Below are positions 1 to 8,526 of a stretch of 64,000 bases of DNA, one piece after another (positions within the stretch are counted from its first letter, which is position 1; every line of letters starts with the position of its first letter). Source of the stretch: Albidovulum marisflavi. Lineage in GTDB: Bacteria > Pseudomonadota > Alphaproteobacteria > Rhodobacterales > Rhodobacteraceae. The notes under the pieces were generated by a model. The model worked only from the letters and a program-made list of their open reading frames with translations. It ran no database searches and was not told where the DNA came from. The stretch covers positions 62,001 to 126,000 of the forward strand of contig NZ_JAOWKY010000003.1 in assembly GCF_025751435.1 (NCBI RefSeq), read 5' to 3'. A program made the translations under genes and the position numbers.

Positions 1-108
1 CACATCGATCTCGTGCGCGAGGTGCCAGAGGCGCTCAAACCGCGCCGGATCGAGATCGCCAAAGGCGATACGGTCGAGGCGAAGGCCGTGGAAACGGTTC
101 AGGGCTGA
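1..108 (+). CDS. Hsp20-family small heat-shock protein, C-terminal fragment
   Basis: The window opens inside this gene; 35 codons remain before a TGA stop. The translated end contains IDLVREVPEALKPRRIEI, which matches the C-terminal extension of IbpA-type small heat-shock proteins, including the RRIEI stretch corresponding to the IxI motif used for oligomer assembly. The family forms ATP-independent holdases that bind unfolding proteins in the cytoplasm. The alpha-crystallin core lies outside the window, so the assignment rests on the tail alone. A strong intrinsic terminator follows directly. Confidence 0.65.
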   Translation, partial: HIDLVREVPEALKPRRIEIAKGDTVEAKAVETVQG

Positions 109-128
109 TCCGCCCCTTTACGATGTCG

Positions 129-156
129 AAGGGCGCGCGGTTGCGCGCCCTTTTTT
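129..156 (+). terminator. Intrinsic terminator after the Hsp20 gene
   Basis: Perfect 8-bp GC stem GGGCGCGC / GCGCGCCC with a GGTT loop, followed by six T residues. The flanking AA and TT can extend the stem. It sits about 20 bp after the Hsp20 stop codon and points rightward. Confidence 0.85.
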
Positions 157-190
157 CATTGCGCTGCACGGATGGCAGGGAAAGCGCCGG

Positions 191-2218
191 TCACTGGCGG
201 GCAAGGCTTTGCGCAAGCCTCATCAGTTGCACGGCCTCTGCCCTGTAACCGAACGAGTCTTCGCCCTTGGCGCCGTTGGCCAGGCTGATCGCGTCATCCC
301 AGCCCCAGTCGCCCAGATACCTGGCGCCTGTCAGAAGCTGCCCCATGCCGGCGACCGCCGCCGCGAACCGGGCGTCGTCGTCGGCGTTGTCCATCGCAGC
401 AGGGATCCGCGTTTCGATCAGCACGGACGCGTTCTTGCCGGGCTCCTTGTAGCGCAGCTTGAGAAAGCCTAGTTCGCCTGCATCGCCCTGAACCGGCGTC
501 AAGCCATACCGCAGCGGGTCGTTCAGGATGGCCGGGCTGCCGACGGGCGTCACCTCGTAAAGCGCGGTGACCTGATGGCCAGCGCCGATCTCGCCCGCGT
601 CGACCTTGTCGTTGTTGAAGTCCTCGCGTGCCAGCGCGCGCGTCTCGTAGCCGATAAGACGGTATTCGGCGACGGCGGCGGGGTTGAATTCGACCTGGAT
701 CTTGACGTCGTTGGCGATCGGGAACAGCGCGCCCGAAAGCTGGTCGACCAGGACCTTCTGCGCCTCGGAAAGCGTGTCGATATAGGCTGCCGTCCCGTTG
801 CCGTTCTGGGCAAGCGCCTGCATCGTGGCGTCGTCAAGATTGCCGCGCCCGAAGCCCAGGACGGACAGGTAGATGCCGCCGTCGCGCTTGGCCGCAACGA
901 AGTCCTTCAATTCCTCGGGATCCGAGATGCCGACGTTGAAGTCGCCGTCGGTTGCCAGAAGGATCCGTCCGACATGCCCGTCGCCGCCCATCGTCTCTGC
1001 CACGCGATACGCGAGCGCCAGCCCCTCCGCCCCAGCGGTGGAGCCGCCCGCGTCAAGCCGGTCCAGCGCCGCCAGGATCTGTCCGCGGTCGGACGCCGCG
1101 GTGGCTTCGAGAACCTGGCCAGCGGACCCCGCGTAGGTGACGATCGCGATCCGGTCTTCGGGGCGCAGTTCGGACAGCATCAGGCGCAGCGACTGCTTGA
1201 GCAGGGGCAACTTGTTCGCGTCCTGCATCGACCCCGAGGTGTCGATCAGGAACACCAGGTTCAGCGGCGGGCGGTCGTCCGTGGCGGGCAGCGCCCCCTG
1301 GATGCCAATGCGAAGCAACCGCGTGTCCGCATTCCAGGGCGTCTGGAACAGGCTGACCGCAGCGCGGAAGGGCGCCGTGCCCGCTTCGGGGGCGGCGTAG
1401 TCGTAGGGGAAGTAGTTCACCATTTCCTCGATCCGCACCGCCGCGGGGTCCGGCAGATAACCGCTGCTGATCGAGGATCGCAGGACCGCCCAGGCCGCCG
1501 TGTCGGTATCGATCGAGAAGGTCGAAACCGGGTCCTCGACCGTGACCTTCACCGGGTTGCGATCAGCGTTGGCAAAGGTCTCGGTGTCGGCTTCGGGCAT
1601 CGGCGCGATCACATCCGGCGCGATCCGTTTCGCGCCAAGTGTCGGGGGCGGGGCTGCGGGGGGGGCGGGCTGGGCCTCGGACGAAAGGCCGCTGGCGGCC
1701 AGTCCCTCTACCGGCGCCCGCAACTGCGCCTGCGGTGCCATTTCCATCGCGGGCTCGCCTACGGCAAACGCTTCGGCCGCGTCGCTTTCCGTCCGTTCCG
1801 CGGACTGGGGCGCGACCGACTTTTCCGCCTCGGACAGAACGGTGTCGTCCAACTGGGTTGTGGCCCCTGTCATCGTGCCGTCGGCCGGGGCCGTTGCGGG
1901 CCTGGGCTGGGAAGCCGTGGGCATCGGTGCTTCGGTCCGCAGTTGCGGATAGATCGTCAGCGCCACCGCGAGGGCGGCAAGCGAGGCGGTCATGGTCAGC
2001 GCGGGGCGTGTGGTCAGTTTCGTCAGCATCTCGCGTACTCCTGTCAGGAAGCCCGCCCGTTTGGGGCGGTCCGAGATGGGACGCCGGGCGTCCGCGGTTT
2101 CTTGGGCGCGGTCGAAACTTTCCATTGCGCGGGCCAGGGCTTTGGCCTTTGCCGTCTGGTCGGGCACCGGGTGCAGGGACTTGAGCCCCGCGCGCAGTTT
2201 TTCGAGATCGTCGGTCAT
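191..2218 (-). CDS. Membrane-anchored von Willebrand factor A protein (YfbK type)
   Basis: A 675-residue protein. Residues 1-70 are charged and probably cytoplasmic. Residues 73-91 form one hydrophobic transmembrane helix, followed by an Ala/Pro-rich linker. A YfbK-type N-terminal domain lies near 225-310 (EDPVSTFSIDTDTAAW). The VWA domain starts near 318 with an intact metal-site motif DTSGS at 326-330, and the C-terminal part resembles the DUF3520 region of YfbK proteins. The start codon overlaps the stop of the ECF sigma gene by 4 bp, so the two are translationally coupled. This arrangement is typical of sigma/anti-sigma pairs, so the N-terminal tail may bind the sigma factor; that role is inferred. 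The ligand of the VWA domain is unknown. Confidence 0.85.
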   Translation of the reverse strand: MTDDLEKLRAGLKSLHPVPDQTAKAKALARAMESFDRAQETADARRPISDRPKRAGFLTGVREMLTKLTTRPALTMTASLAALAVALTIYPQLRTEAPMPTASQPRPATAPADGTMTGATTQLDDTVLSEAEKSVAPQSAERTESDAAEAFAVGEPAMEMAPQAQLRAPVEGLAASGLSSEAQPAPPAAPPPTLGAKRIAPDVIAPMPEADTETFANADRNPVKVTVEDPVSTFSIDTDTAAWAVLRSSISSGYLPDPAAVRIEEMVNYFPYDYAAPEAGTAPFRAAVSLFQTPWNADTRLLRIGIQGALPATDDRPPLNLVFLIDTSGSMQDANKLPLLKQSLRLMLSELRPEDRIAIVTYAGSAGQVLEATAASDRGQILAALDRLDAGGSTAGAEGLALAYRVAETMGGDGHVGRILLATDGDFNVGISDPEELKDFVAAKRDGGIYLSVLGFGRGNLDDATMQALAQNGNGTAAYIDTLSEAQKVLVDQLSGALFPIANDVKIQVEFNPAAVAEYRLIGYETRALAREDFNNDKVDAGEIGAGHQVTALYEVTPVGSPAILNDPLRYGLTPVQGDAGELGFLKLRYKEPGKNASVLIETRIPAAMDNADDDARFAAAVAGMGQLLTGARYLGDWGWDDAISLANGAKGEDSFGYRAEAVQLMRLAQSLARQ

Positions 2219-2760
2219 AGCATTCCCTCCGCCCGCGCGAAGTCCCGCAGGCGTTTCTTCACCTCGCTCATCCGCCAGGCGACCGTGCCCTCGGAAACGC
2301 CGAGGATCTCGGCCGCCTCCTTCTGGTTCAGTTCCTCTCCCAGCGTCAGCGCAACCGTGTCCCTCAGTTCCGGGGAAAGCCGCGCCATCGTGGTGGTCAG
2401 CCAGTCCTGCGCCTCGGCCGCTTCGGCGATACCGGCGCGGCGATTGATCTCCCAGTCGCCCCAGCCGTCGGCGGCCCTGGCCTGGGTAGCAGCACGGCGG
2501 CGGCGATCGTGCGCGGCGTTCACCGTGACGCGGTAGAGCCAGGTCGTGAAGCGCGCCTCCTGTCGATAGCTTGCAAGTTTGGCGGGCAGGGCGCAGCAGA
2601 TGTCCTGCGTCAGGTCCTCGGCCTCTGCCCGCCGTCCGGTCAGGCGGAACGACAGAGCGAAGACCCGGTCGTAATGCCGGGAAATGAGCGCCGCGAAAGC
2701 CTCGCGGTCTCCGTTCGAGGCGGCAATCGCCAGGGCTTCGTCCGGGGTTTGCATGCGCAT
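2215..2760 (-). CDS. ECF-subfamily RNA polymerase sigma factor
   Basis: About 181 residues with the two ECF domains. Region 2 includes RLTGRRAEAEDLTQD and the aromatic-rich ARFTTWLYRVTVNAA; region 4 is a helix-turn-helix with LNQKEAAEILGVSEGTVAWR. The ATG at 2760 was chosen because extending to 2790 requires a TTG with almost no spacing from its ribosome site; a further ATG lies at 2754. It directs RNA polymerase to a stress regulon not identifiable from this window. It overlaps the VWA gene by 4 bp and is the promoter-proximal member of the pair. Confidence 0.9.
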   Translation of the reverse strand: MRMQTPDEALAIAASNGDREAFAALISRHYDRVFALSFRLTGRRAEAEDLTQDICCALPAKLASYRQEARFTTWLYRVTVNAAHDRRRRAATQARAADGWGDWEINRRAGIAEAAEAQDWLTTTMARLSPELRDTVALTLGEELNQKEAAEILGVSEGTVAWRMSEVKKRLRDFARAEGML

Positions 2761-2889
2761 GACGGAACTATGACGCGCGGGCCGCGTCAATCCTTGGGCG
2801 GCGTGACGCTTTTTTTGAAGTGTGCCGCAACGAACAAGGCGCCCGCCCTTTTCGGAGCGGACGCCGCGGGATGCGCTAGGGCAAACCGG

Positions 2890-3387
2890 TCAGTAAAGCA
2901 GGCTGTTGTAGACCTCGTAGGCGCCGTTGACCGACGAAAGTTTCTCGGTTCCCAGCGTTGCCCCGGCATAACCCGAGATCGCCTGGTAGGTCTGCGGTCC
3001 GAAGCTGCCGTCGATCGAGCCGCGATAGTAGCCGTAGGCCCGAAGCTTGTCCTGGATCCGGCGCCGCTCGGTCGCGGAATAGCTGTTGAAGGCCTGGGAC
3101 GCGGCGCTGGTCGAATAGGCGGGCTGCGTCGGCTGGTAATAGGTCGGCTGCTGATAGGACGGCTGCCGGTAGGTCGGGGTCTGATAGGTGGGCGCACGGT
3201 AGGCTTGCTGCGCCTGCGCCTGCTGCTGGTTCTTCAGGTAGAGCGAGCCAAGCAGAAGCGCAGCGCCCGCGCCCAGAAGGAAATTCTTTTCGTTCTTGCC
3301 AAGCGCGTGAACGGGCGTGGCCGAGGCGGCCGCCAGCGACAGGGCAGCGGTCGCGGCGATGGCGGATTTGCGCAGGTTGATCTTCAT
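2890..3387 (-). CDS. Exported peptidoglycan-binding-domain protein
   Basis: A 165-residue protein. Residues 1-29 form a Sec signal peptide ending near AAASATPVHA, followed by a second hydrophobic stretch (FLLGAGAALLLGSLYL). A low-complexity Gln/Tyr/Pro/Thr-rich middle has repeated TYQ/SYQQPTYYQP units. The C-terminal 60 residues form a peptidoglycan-binding type 1 fold (IQDKLRAYGYYRGSIDGSFG). The ATG at 3387 was chosen because AAAGGA lies 7 bp upstream and the signal peptide starts there; the reading frame stays open upstream but carries no recognisable domain. Probably an envelope protein that docks on murein; no enzymatic residues are apparent. Confidence 0.75.
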   Translation of the reverse strand: MKINLRKSAIAATAALSLAAASATPVHALGKNEKNFLLGAGAALLLGSLYLKNQQQAQAQQAYRAPTYQTPTYRQPSYQQPTYYQPTQPAYSTSAASQAFNSYSATERRRIQDKLRAYGYYRGSIDGSFGPQTYQAISGYAGATLGTEKLSSVNGAYEVYNSLLY

Positions 3388-3544
3388 GACTGTTCCTTTC
3401 GGGGTCGTGCGGCGCGTCCCCAGGTCTGTGCCTTTGCGCCGCGCTGTTGTTCGATGACCCCAACCTGCGATCGGGCGCCGTGATAGGCAAAATCGGGCGG
3501 CTGCTATCGGATAACGCTGGCGGTTTGACCGCCGGCGCGTTCTC

Positions 3545-4078
3545 TCAGTGCTTGAAGTCGCAGTTGCGCTCGAGATACCCGACGACCTTCGCCGTTTGCC
3601 TCGTGCTGAACTTGTAGCTCTTGCCGGAACCATCTGTCACAGAGACCCTGTTCTGACCGCCCTTCTCGGCGTCGAGCAGGGCATTCACGATCTGAATCGC
3701 TTCCTTCTCGTTGCGCGGCGTAAGCACCGGGTCGGGCCCTTCGGAACCGGTCCCCAGCTTGAAACCCGCCTTGCCAATCGTCAGGTCTGCCTGGGAATTC
3801 GGCGGAAAATCCGCTCGGCCCTGATACTGCACCCAGGGGCCGGGATCCTTGCCGCCTACGACCGACAGGATCGACAGTCGCGGCAAAGTGTAGTTTGCGC
3901 TCAGGTTGTGCGCGAAGCAGACGCGCGAACCGTCGGCAAAAGTGGTCTTGGTCATATACCACGGCCCGAACCAGCCGATGAGGGCCGAACCGCCCTTTGG
4001 CTTGATGGTTTCGGAAGACACGGGTGCGGCAGATATCGCCAGCGCAGTGGCAAGGGCCAGAAATCTAGTCAGTTTCAT
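3545..4078 (-). CDS. Exported protein of unknown function
   Basis: A 177-residue protein with a clear signal peptide (residues 1-22, MKLTRFLALATALAISAAPV). The mature part contains GWFGPWYMTKTTFADGSRVC and a second cysteine near the C terminus (ERNCDFKH), so one disulfide in the periplasm is plausible. The shape (about 150 mature residues, two Cys, aromatic N-terminal segment) is reminiscent of small IalB-like exported proteins, but I do not recognise the family with confidence. It is a single gene; a GAGAGG element lies about 11 bp before the ATG. Confidence 0.6.
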   Translation of the reverse strand: MKLTRFLALATALAISAAPVSSETIKPKGGSALIGWFGPWYMTKTTFADGSRVCFAHNLSANYTLPRLSILSVVGGKDPGPWVQYQGRADFPPNSQADLTIGKAGFKLGTGSEGPDPVLTPRNEKEAIQIVNALLDAEKGGQNRVSVTDGSGKSYKFSTRQTAKVVGYLERNCDFKH

Positions 4079-4255
4079 TCAAGAGAAGCCTCTCAAAAGG
4101 AAAGAAAATCATACGGGCCTTTACCGTAGGTCGGTCTGTGTTGCGTGTCTATGTGGCGAAACCGCAGGTGGTGCTGCCGGGTGATGCCGCAATCCGCCAT
4201 CCCTCTCGGCGGGCATCTCAGGCTGAGGCAGGTCCGGTTCCAATCCGGCCTCTTG

Positions 4256-4284
4256 AAAATAAAACGGGGGCCAGGCGGCCCCCG
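4256..4284 (-). terminator. Intrinsic terminator of the gabD gene
   Basis: On the minus strand CGGGGGCC / GGCCCCCG form a perfect 8-bp stem with a 4-nt loop, followed by TTTTATTTT. It lies about 30 bp after the gabD stop. The rest of the 4079-4311 gap holds only a short palindrome (CTCAGGCTGAG) and no gene that I can support. Confidence 0.85.
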
Positions 4285-4311
4285 CTTCGGGTCATGCTGT
4301 CGCCCGATCCG

Positions 4312-5790
4312 TCAGACCGACAGGCAGATGTATTTCATCTCCAGGTAGTCCTCGATCCCGTGGTGGGACCCTTCGCGGCCAAGGCCCGACTGCTTGACGC
4401 CGCCGAAGGGCGCGACCTCGGTCGAGATCAGGCCGGTGTTGACGCCGACCATGCCGTATTCCAGCGCCTCTTGCACGCGGGTGATACGGCCGATGTCGCG
4501 GGCGTAGAAGTAGGACGCGAGGCCGAAGATCGTGTCGTTGGCCAGCCGGATGGCCTCTTCCTCGGTCTCGAACTTGAAGAGCGGCGCGAGCGGGCCGAAG
4601 GTTTCCTCGGTCGAAACCTTCATGTCCTGGCGAATGCCGGTCACGACGGTCGGTTCGAAGAAGGTGCCGCCCAGCGAATGACGCTTGCCGCCCGTCACGA
4701 TCTGGCCCCCGCCCGCCACCGCGTCGGCGATGTGTTCCTCGATCTTCACCACGGCGGCCTCGTTGATCAGCGGTCCGGTGGTCACACCGTCCTCAAGCCC
4801 GTCGCCGACGTTCAGCTTGTTGACCGCCGCCGCCAGCTTTTCGGCGAAGGCGTCGTAGACGCCCGCCTGCACATAGATCCGGTTGGCGCAGACGCAGGTC
4901 TGGCCGTTGTTGCGGAACTTGGAGATCATCGCGCCTTCGACCGCCTTGTCGAGGTCGGCGTCGTCGAAGACGATGAAGGGGGCGTTGCCGCCAAGCTCCA
5001 TCGAACATTTCATGACCTGGTCGGCGGCCTGCTTCAGCAGGATGCGCCCGACCTCGGTCGAGCCGGTGAAGGTCAGCTTGCGCACGGCGTGGTTCTCGCA
5101 GAACTCCTTGCCGATGTCCGACGACCGGCTGGAGGTGATGACCGAGAAGACACCAGCCGGCAGGCCCGCGCGCTCGGCCAGAAGCGCCATGGCCAGCGCC
5201 GACAGCGGCGTTTCCGCAGCGGGGCGGGCGACGAAGCCGCAGCCGACCGCCAGCGCCGGGGCGACCTTGCGTGCGATCATCGCGTTGGGGAAGTTCCAGG
5301 GCGTGATCGAAGCAGCGACGCCGATCGGCTGCTTGATCACTGTGATACGCTTGTCGCGCTGGTGGCCCGGGATCGTCTCTCCATAGACGCGCTTGGCCTC
5401 TTCGGCGAACCATTCCACGAACGATGCGCCATACAGGATCTCACCCTTCGCCTCGGCCAGCGGCTTTCCCATCTCGGCGGTCAGGATCGCGCCCAGGTCA
5501 TCGGCGTTGGCGACCATCAGGTCGAACCATTTGCGCAGCACTGCCGCGCGTTCCTTGCCGGTGCGGGCGGCCCATTCGTGGCGCGCCTCATCCGCGGCGG
5601 CGATCGCGCGCGCGGTTTCGGCGCGCGTCAGGTCCGGCACCGTGCAGATGACATCGCCGCGGGCGGGGTTGGTCACGGTAAAGGTCTTGCCGTCGTCCGC
5701 GTCGATCCATTGGCCGGCGACATAGGCTTTGGTAACCAGAAGCGACGGGTCCTTCAGACGCGCGCGAAGATCGGTGGCGGAATCGAGCAT
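4312..5790 (-). CDS. gabD: NAD(P)-dependent succinate-semialdehyde dehydrogenase
   Basis: A 492-residue aldehyde dehydrogenase of the GabD class, which oxidises succinate semialdehyde to succinate in 4-aminobutyrate catabolism. Visible signatures: [14 protein letters not shown] of the cofactor-binding fold, FTGSTEVGR, catalytic base Glu265 in MELGGNAP and catalytic Cys299 in [11 protein letters not shown]. The end [24 protein letters not shown] is typical of GabD. The ATG at 5790 follows a GAGGGGG ribosome site; more upstream starts would add an unrelated tail. It is monocistronic, ends in a strong terminator, and no GABA aminotransferase gene is adjacent, so the substrate rests on family resemblance. 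Confidence 0.85.
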   Translation of the reverse strand: MLDSATDLRARLKDPSLLVTKAYVAGQWIDADDGKTFTVTNPARGDVICTVPDLTRAETARAIAAADEARHEWAARTGKERAAVLRKWFDLMVANADDLGAILTAEMGKPLAEAKGEILYGASFVEWFAEEAKRVYGETIPGHQRDKRITVIKQPIGVAASITPWNFPNAMIARKVAPALAVGCGFVARPAAETPLSALAMALLAERAGLPAGVFSVITSSRSSDIGKEFCENHAVRKLTFTGSTEVGRILLKQAADQVMKCSMELGGNAPFIVFDDADLDKAVEGAMISKFRNNGQTCVCANRIYVQAGVYDAFAEKLAAAVNKLNVGDGLEDGVTTGPLINEAAVVKIEEHIADAVAGGGQIVTGGKRHSLGGTFFEPTVVTGIRQDMKVSTEETFGPLAPLFKFETEEEAIRLANDTIFGLASYFYARDIGRITRVQEALEYGMVGVNTGLISTEVAPFGGVKQSGLGREGSHHGIEDYLEMKYICLSV

Positions 5791-5871
5791 GGCAGCCCCC
5801 TCATGTTTGCATTTGATCATCTGCACCGGCATTGAGCTATTGTCCTGCGGTGCAACGAACGGGTGACTGCG

Positions 5872-6660
5872 ATGAGATATGACGATGCGTTCGCAAATGC
5901 AAAATATATTATCAATGGTGCTAATTTTCCTCATCGCTGGACGGAGGCGGCGATGGCGTTCCGCGCGGCCTGCGGCGACCGCGCGCGCCTGGGGCTGACC
6001 TATGGCGACGCGCCCGCCGAGTGGTTCGACCTGTTCCTGCCAGAAGGTGAACCGCAGGGGCTGGCTGTCTTCATCCATGGGGGCTTTTGGCGCGCGTTCG
6101 GGCCGCGCGACTTTTCCCACCTTGCCAGCGGCGCCGTCGACCGTGGCTGGGCTTGCGCCTTGCCCGGCTACACGCTGGCGCCCGAAGCCCGGATTTCGCA
6201 GATCACCCGCCAGATGGCGCGGGCGCTGCCCCGCATCGCCGATCAGGTCGCCGGACCGATCGTCCTGACCGGCCATTCCGCCGGCGGGCACCTGGCGGCG
6301 CGACTGGGCAATATCGGCGCGCCGCTTGACCCGGATATCACCGCGCGCCTCAGACGGATCGTTCCGATCTCGCCGCTATCTGTTCTTTCTCCGCTGATCG
6401 AGACCGGGATGAACGCGGACCTGCGCCTGGACCGGGCAGAGGCGCGGTCTGAAAGCCCCGCGCTTCTGCCCCGTCGCCCGGGCGTCAAGGCGCATGTCTG
6501 GGTGGGCGGCGCGGAACGGCCCGCCTTCCTGGACCAGGCGCGCCGGCTTGGCAACGCCTGGACATGTCCCGTGACGATCGATCCCGGCCGCCACCATTTC
6601 GATGTGATCGAGGGGCTGGAAAGCCCCGAAACGCCGCTGATGCGCGCGCTCCTGGGCTGA
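5872..6660 (+). CDS. Alpha/beta hydrolase, arylformamidase-like
   Basis: About 262 residues with an alpha/beta-hydrolase fold. It has the HGGFW oxyanion motif (residues 68-72) and nucleophile elbow [12 protein letters not shown], followed by late Asp and His candidates ([11 protein letters not shown]). The HGGFW plus GHSAGGH combination is characteristic of the kynurenine-formamidase/esterase branch. No tryptophan-catabolism gene is adjacent, so the real substrate is open. The ATG at 5872 is preferred; an in-frame GTG at 5863 is possible. No strong ribosome site precedes either. It is divergent from gabD. Confidence 0.7.
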   Translation: MRYDDAFANAKYIINGANFPHRWTEAAMAFRAACGDRARLGLTYGDAPAEWFDLFLPEGEPQGLAVFIHGGFWRAFGPRDFSHLASGAVDRGWACALPGYTLAPEARISQITRQMARALPRIADQVAGPIVLTGHSAGGHLAARLGNIGAPLDPDITARLRRIVPISPLSVLSPLIETGMNADLRLDRAEARSESPALLPRRPGVKAHVWVGGAERPAFLDQARRLGNAWTCPVTIDPGRHHFDVIEGLESPETPLMRALLG

Positions 6661-6684
6661 GCGGCAAGTGCCGGAGCCGTGCTC

Positions 6685-7680
6685 TCAAAGGGCATCGAAA
6701 CGGCTGCGCCAGGCAGGCAGCAGATCGCCCGCCATCGGCTCGGCCAGATAGGCCGCGCGGGCGATCGCGCGGGCAAGGCAGCACGCGGCGGCGTGGCCCA
6801 GTCGGAAGGGGCTGGCGACCGGATCGGGCAGCGGGCGAAGGCCGGTCGAGGCTGCGAAGACCAGGTCACCGTCAAAGGGCGTGTGCGACGGCACGATGGC
6901 GCGGGCCATCCCGTCATGCGCCGCGACAGCCATCCGCAGCGCTTCGGGCCGTGTCAGCTCGGCGTCCGTCGCGACGATGGCAATGGTCGTCGCAGCCCCG
7001 GGCTGCTTCTCGGGCAGGGGCTCCGCGCCCGGATCCAGGTCGCGGCCCAATCCCAGTCCCCCGAACTCTTCCCCCATTTCCCATGGCGCGGCCCAGAACT
7101 GTGGCCCCGCGCCGACCGTGACGGCTCCAAGCGCGTTAACGGCGACCAGCGCGCCGACGGTGATCCCCTCCTCCATCACGACCGAGGCGGAGCCAAGTCC
7201 GCCCTTCAGACCCTTCACCGTGGCGCCCGTTCCCGCGCCGGCGGTGCCCAGCTTGAACTCGCGCCCCGCCGCCTGCAGCGCGCGCTGGCCAAACCCGCGG
7301 TAGGGGTTTTCATGCCAGTCCTTGTCCCCGCCGTTCAAGAGGTCGAACAGGATCGCGCCCGGCACGATCGGCACCTTCTGCCCTCCCACGTCGAAACCAC
7401 GCCCCGCCGCGCGCAGCGCGTCCGCCACGCCCGAGGCCGCGTCAAGCCCCATCGCGGACCCCCCCGACAGGACCAGCGCGTCCACCTTCTGGACCAGCCG
7501 GTCAGGCGACAGCAGGTCGGTTTCCCGCGTGCCCGGCGCGCCGCCCATCACATGGACCGCCGCCGTGAAGGGCCGTTCGCCCAGCAGCACCGTCGCGCCG
7601 GTGCGGACGTGATGATCTTCCGAGTTGCCGACAAGCAGCCCCTCGATGTCGGTGATCAGGTTCCTGGGGCCCGGACGCAT
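6685..7680 (-). CDS. P1-family peptidase (DmpA / L-aminopeptidase-D-esterase type)
   Basis: A 331-residue Ntn-hydrolase of the DmpA/S58 family. It begins NLITDIEGLLVGN, which matches the family N terminus, and has LSGGSAMGLDAASGVADALR and GTGATVKGLKGGLGSASVV. The GLGSAS segment is where family members self-cleave and expose the N-terminal nucleophile. Members act on short peptides, amides or beta-aminoacyl peptides. The ATG at 7680 was chosen over upstream codons because the extension translates the intergenic repeat. It is the last gene of the leftward ABC-transporter operon, fitting a role in processing an imported peptide-like compound; that role is inferred. Confidence 0.8.
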   Translation of the reverse strand: MRPGPRNLITDIEGLLVGNSEDHHVRTGATVLLGERPFTAAVHVMGGAPGTRETDLLSPDRLVQKVDALVLSGGSAMGLDAASGVADALRAAGRGFDVGGQKVPIVPGAILFDLLNGGDKDWHENPYRGFGQRALQAAGREFKLGTAGAGTGATVKGLKGGLGSASVVMEEGITVGALVAVNALGAVTVGAGPQFWAAPWEMGEEFGGLGLGRDLDPGAEPLPEKQPGAATTIAIVATDAELTRPEALRMAVAAHDGMARAIVPSHTPFDGDLVFAASTGLRPLPDPVASPFRLGHAAACCLARAIARAAYLAEPMAGDLLPAWRSRFDAL

Positions 7681-7690
7681 TCTTGTCTCT

Positions 7691-7737
7691 CTTCTTTTCC
7701 CAAATATCCCGGGGGTCCGGGGGCAGCGCCCCCGGGG
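7691..7737 (-). repeat. Intergenic hairpin-tail element, copy 1
   Basis: Read on the minus strand it is a hairpin CCGGGGGC-GCT-GCCCCCGG, then ACCCCCGGGATATTTGGG, then AAAAGAAG. It lies between the SDR gene and the P1-peptidase gene. The purine-rich tail runs straight into the start region of the downstream peptidase gene and may supply its ribosome site. Five further copies occur in this window. Confidence 0.85.
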
Positions 7738-7744
7738 CGCGGTT

Positions 7745-8485
7745 TCATATGCAGCGACCGCCATCCACTTCCAGCGCGACGCCCGTGATCATGGACGCCT
7801 CGTCCGAACACAGGAAGGCGGCAGTATTGCCCATGTCCTCGGGTGTCGAGAAGCGCCCGATCGGGATGGTGGACAGGAACTTCCTGCGCATCTCTGGCGT
7901 ATCCTCGCCCATGAAGCTTTTCAGAAGCGGGGTCTCGCCCGCGACCGGGCAGATCGCGTTGACGCGGACGCCATGGGGGGCCAGTTCCACCGCCATCGCC
8001 TTGGTCGCGGTGATCATCCAACCCTTGGAGGCGTTGTACCAGCTCAGCCGCGGCCGCGGCGAAAGCCCGGCGGTCGAGGCGACGTTCAGGATCGCGCCCG
8101 CTCCGCGCGCGCGCATCGCCCCGACAAGGACCCGCGCCGTCAGGTAGACCGACTTGCAATTGACCGCGAAGACGCGATCGAAATCCGCTTCGCCGACCTC
8201 GTCCAGGGCGGCCGGCAGATGGGTGACACCGGCGTTGTTGACCAGGATGTCGAGCGGACCGAGGCATTGGCGCGCGGCCTCGGCCATCGACGCGACGCTT
8301 GCCGCGTCAGAGACATCGACATGCCTGGCGTGCCCGCCGATCTCGGCTGCGACCGCCTGCGCTGCCTCGAGGTTGATGTCGGCCAGCATCACGCGTGCGC
8401 CTTCGGTGGCAAACTTGCGCGCGATCCCGGCGCCGAATCCCGATCCCGCCCCGGTTATGATGGCAGTCTTTCCGTCAAGCCGCAT
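7745..8485 (-). CDS. Short-chain dehydrogenase/reductase
   Basis: A 246-residue classical SDR. It has the Rossmann motif TGAGSGFG, the NNAGV structural motif and catalytic YxxxK (YNASK) preceded by a serine near ASTAG. The C-terminal DGGRCI ending is usual for the family. ATG 8485 is preferred to ATG 8494 because AAGAAGGG sits one base from the latter but about ten from the former. It oxidises or reduces an alcohol/carbonyl with NAD(P). The position after an aldehyde dehydrogenase in the transporter operon suggests consecutive oxidation of one imported compound; substrate unknown. Confidence 0.85.
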   Translation of the reverse strand: MRLDGKTAIITGAGSGFGAGIARKFATEGARVMLADINLEAAQAVAAEIGGHARHVDVSDAASVASMAEAARQCLGPLDILVNNAGVTHLPAALDEVGEADFDRVFAVNCKSVYLTARVLVGAMRARGAGAILNVASTAGLSPRPRLSWYNASKGWMITATKAMAVELAPHGVRVNAICPVAGETPLLKSFMGEDTPEMRRKFLSTIPIGRFSTPEDMGNTAAFLCSDEASMITGVALEVDGGRCI

Positions 8486-8526
8486 GTCCGCCATCCCTTC
8501 TTGCTGCGTCAGGGGCGTCGTCGGGC

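Noticed and set aside
575-2536. 653-codon plus-strand frame opposite the VWA and sigma genes
   Set aside because: The product is Arg/Gly-rich without domains, and both opposite genes have clear family signatures.
4220-4260. tRNA-like T-arm sequence (GGTTCCAATCC) downstream of gabD
   Set aside because: No matching acceptor, anticodon or D arm is found upstream; the loop also has C at the conserved purine position.
4138-5835. Long plus-strand open frame opposite gabD
   Set aside because: It mirrors the codon structure of the real aldehyde dehydrogenase gene, has a low-complexity Arg/Gly/His-rich product and no start region; an antisense shadow in GC-rich DNA.
7691-7737. Insertion sequence end or transposon remnant
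   Set aside because: Copies are only about 45 bp, lack target duplications or a transposase, and always lie between genes.
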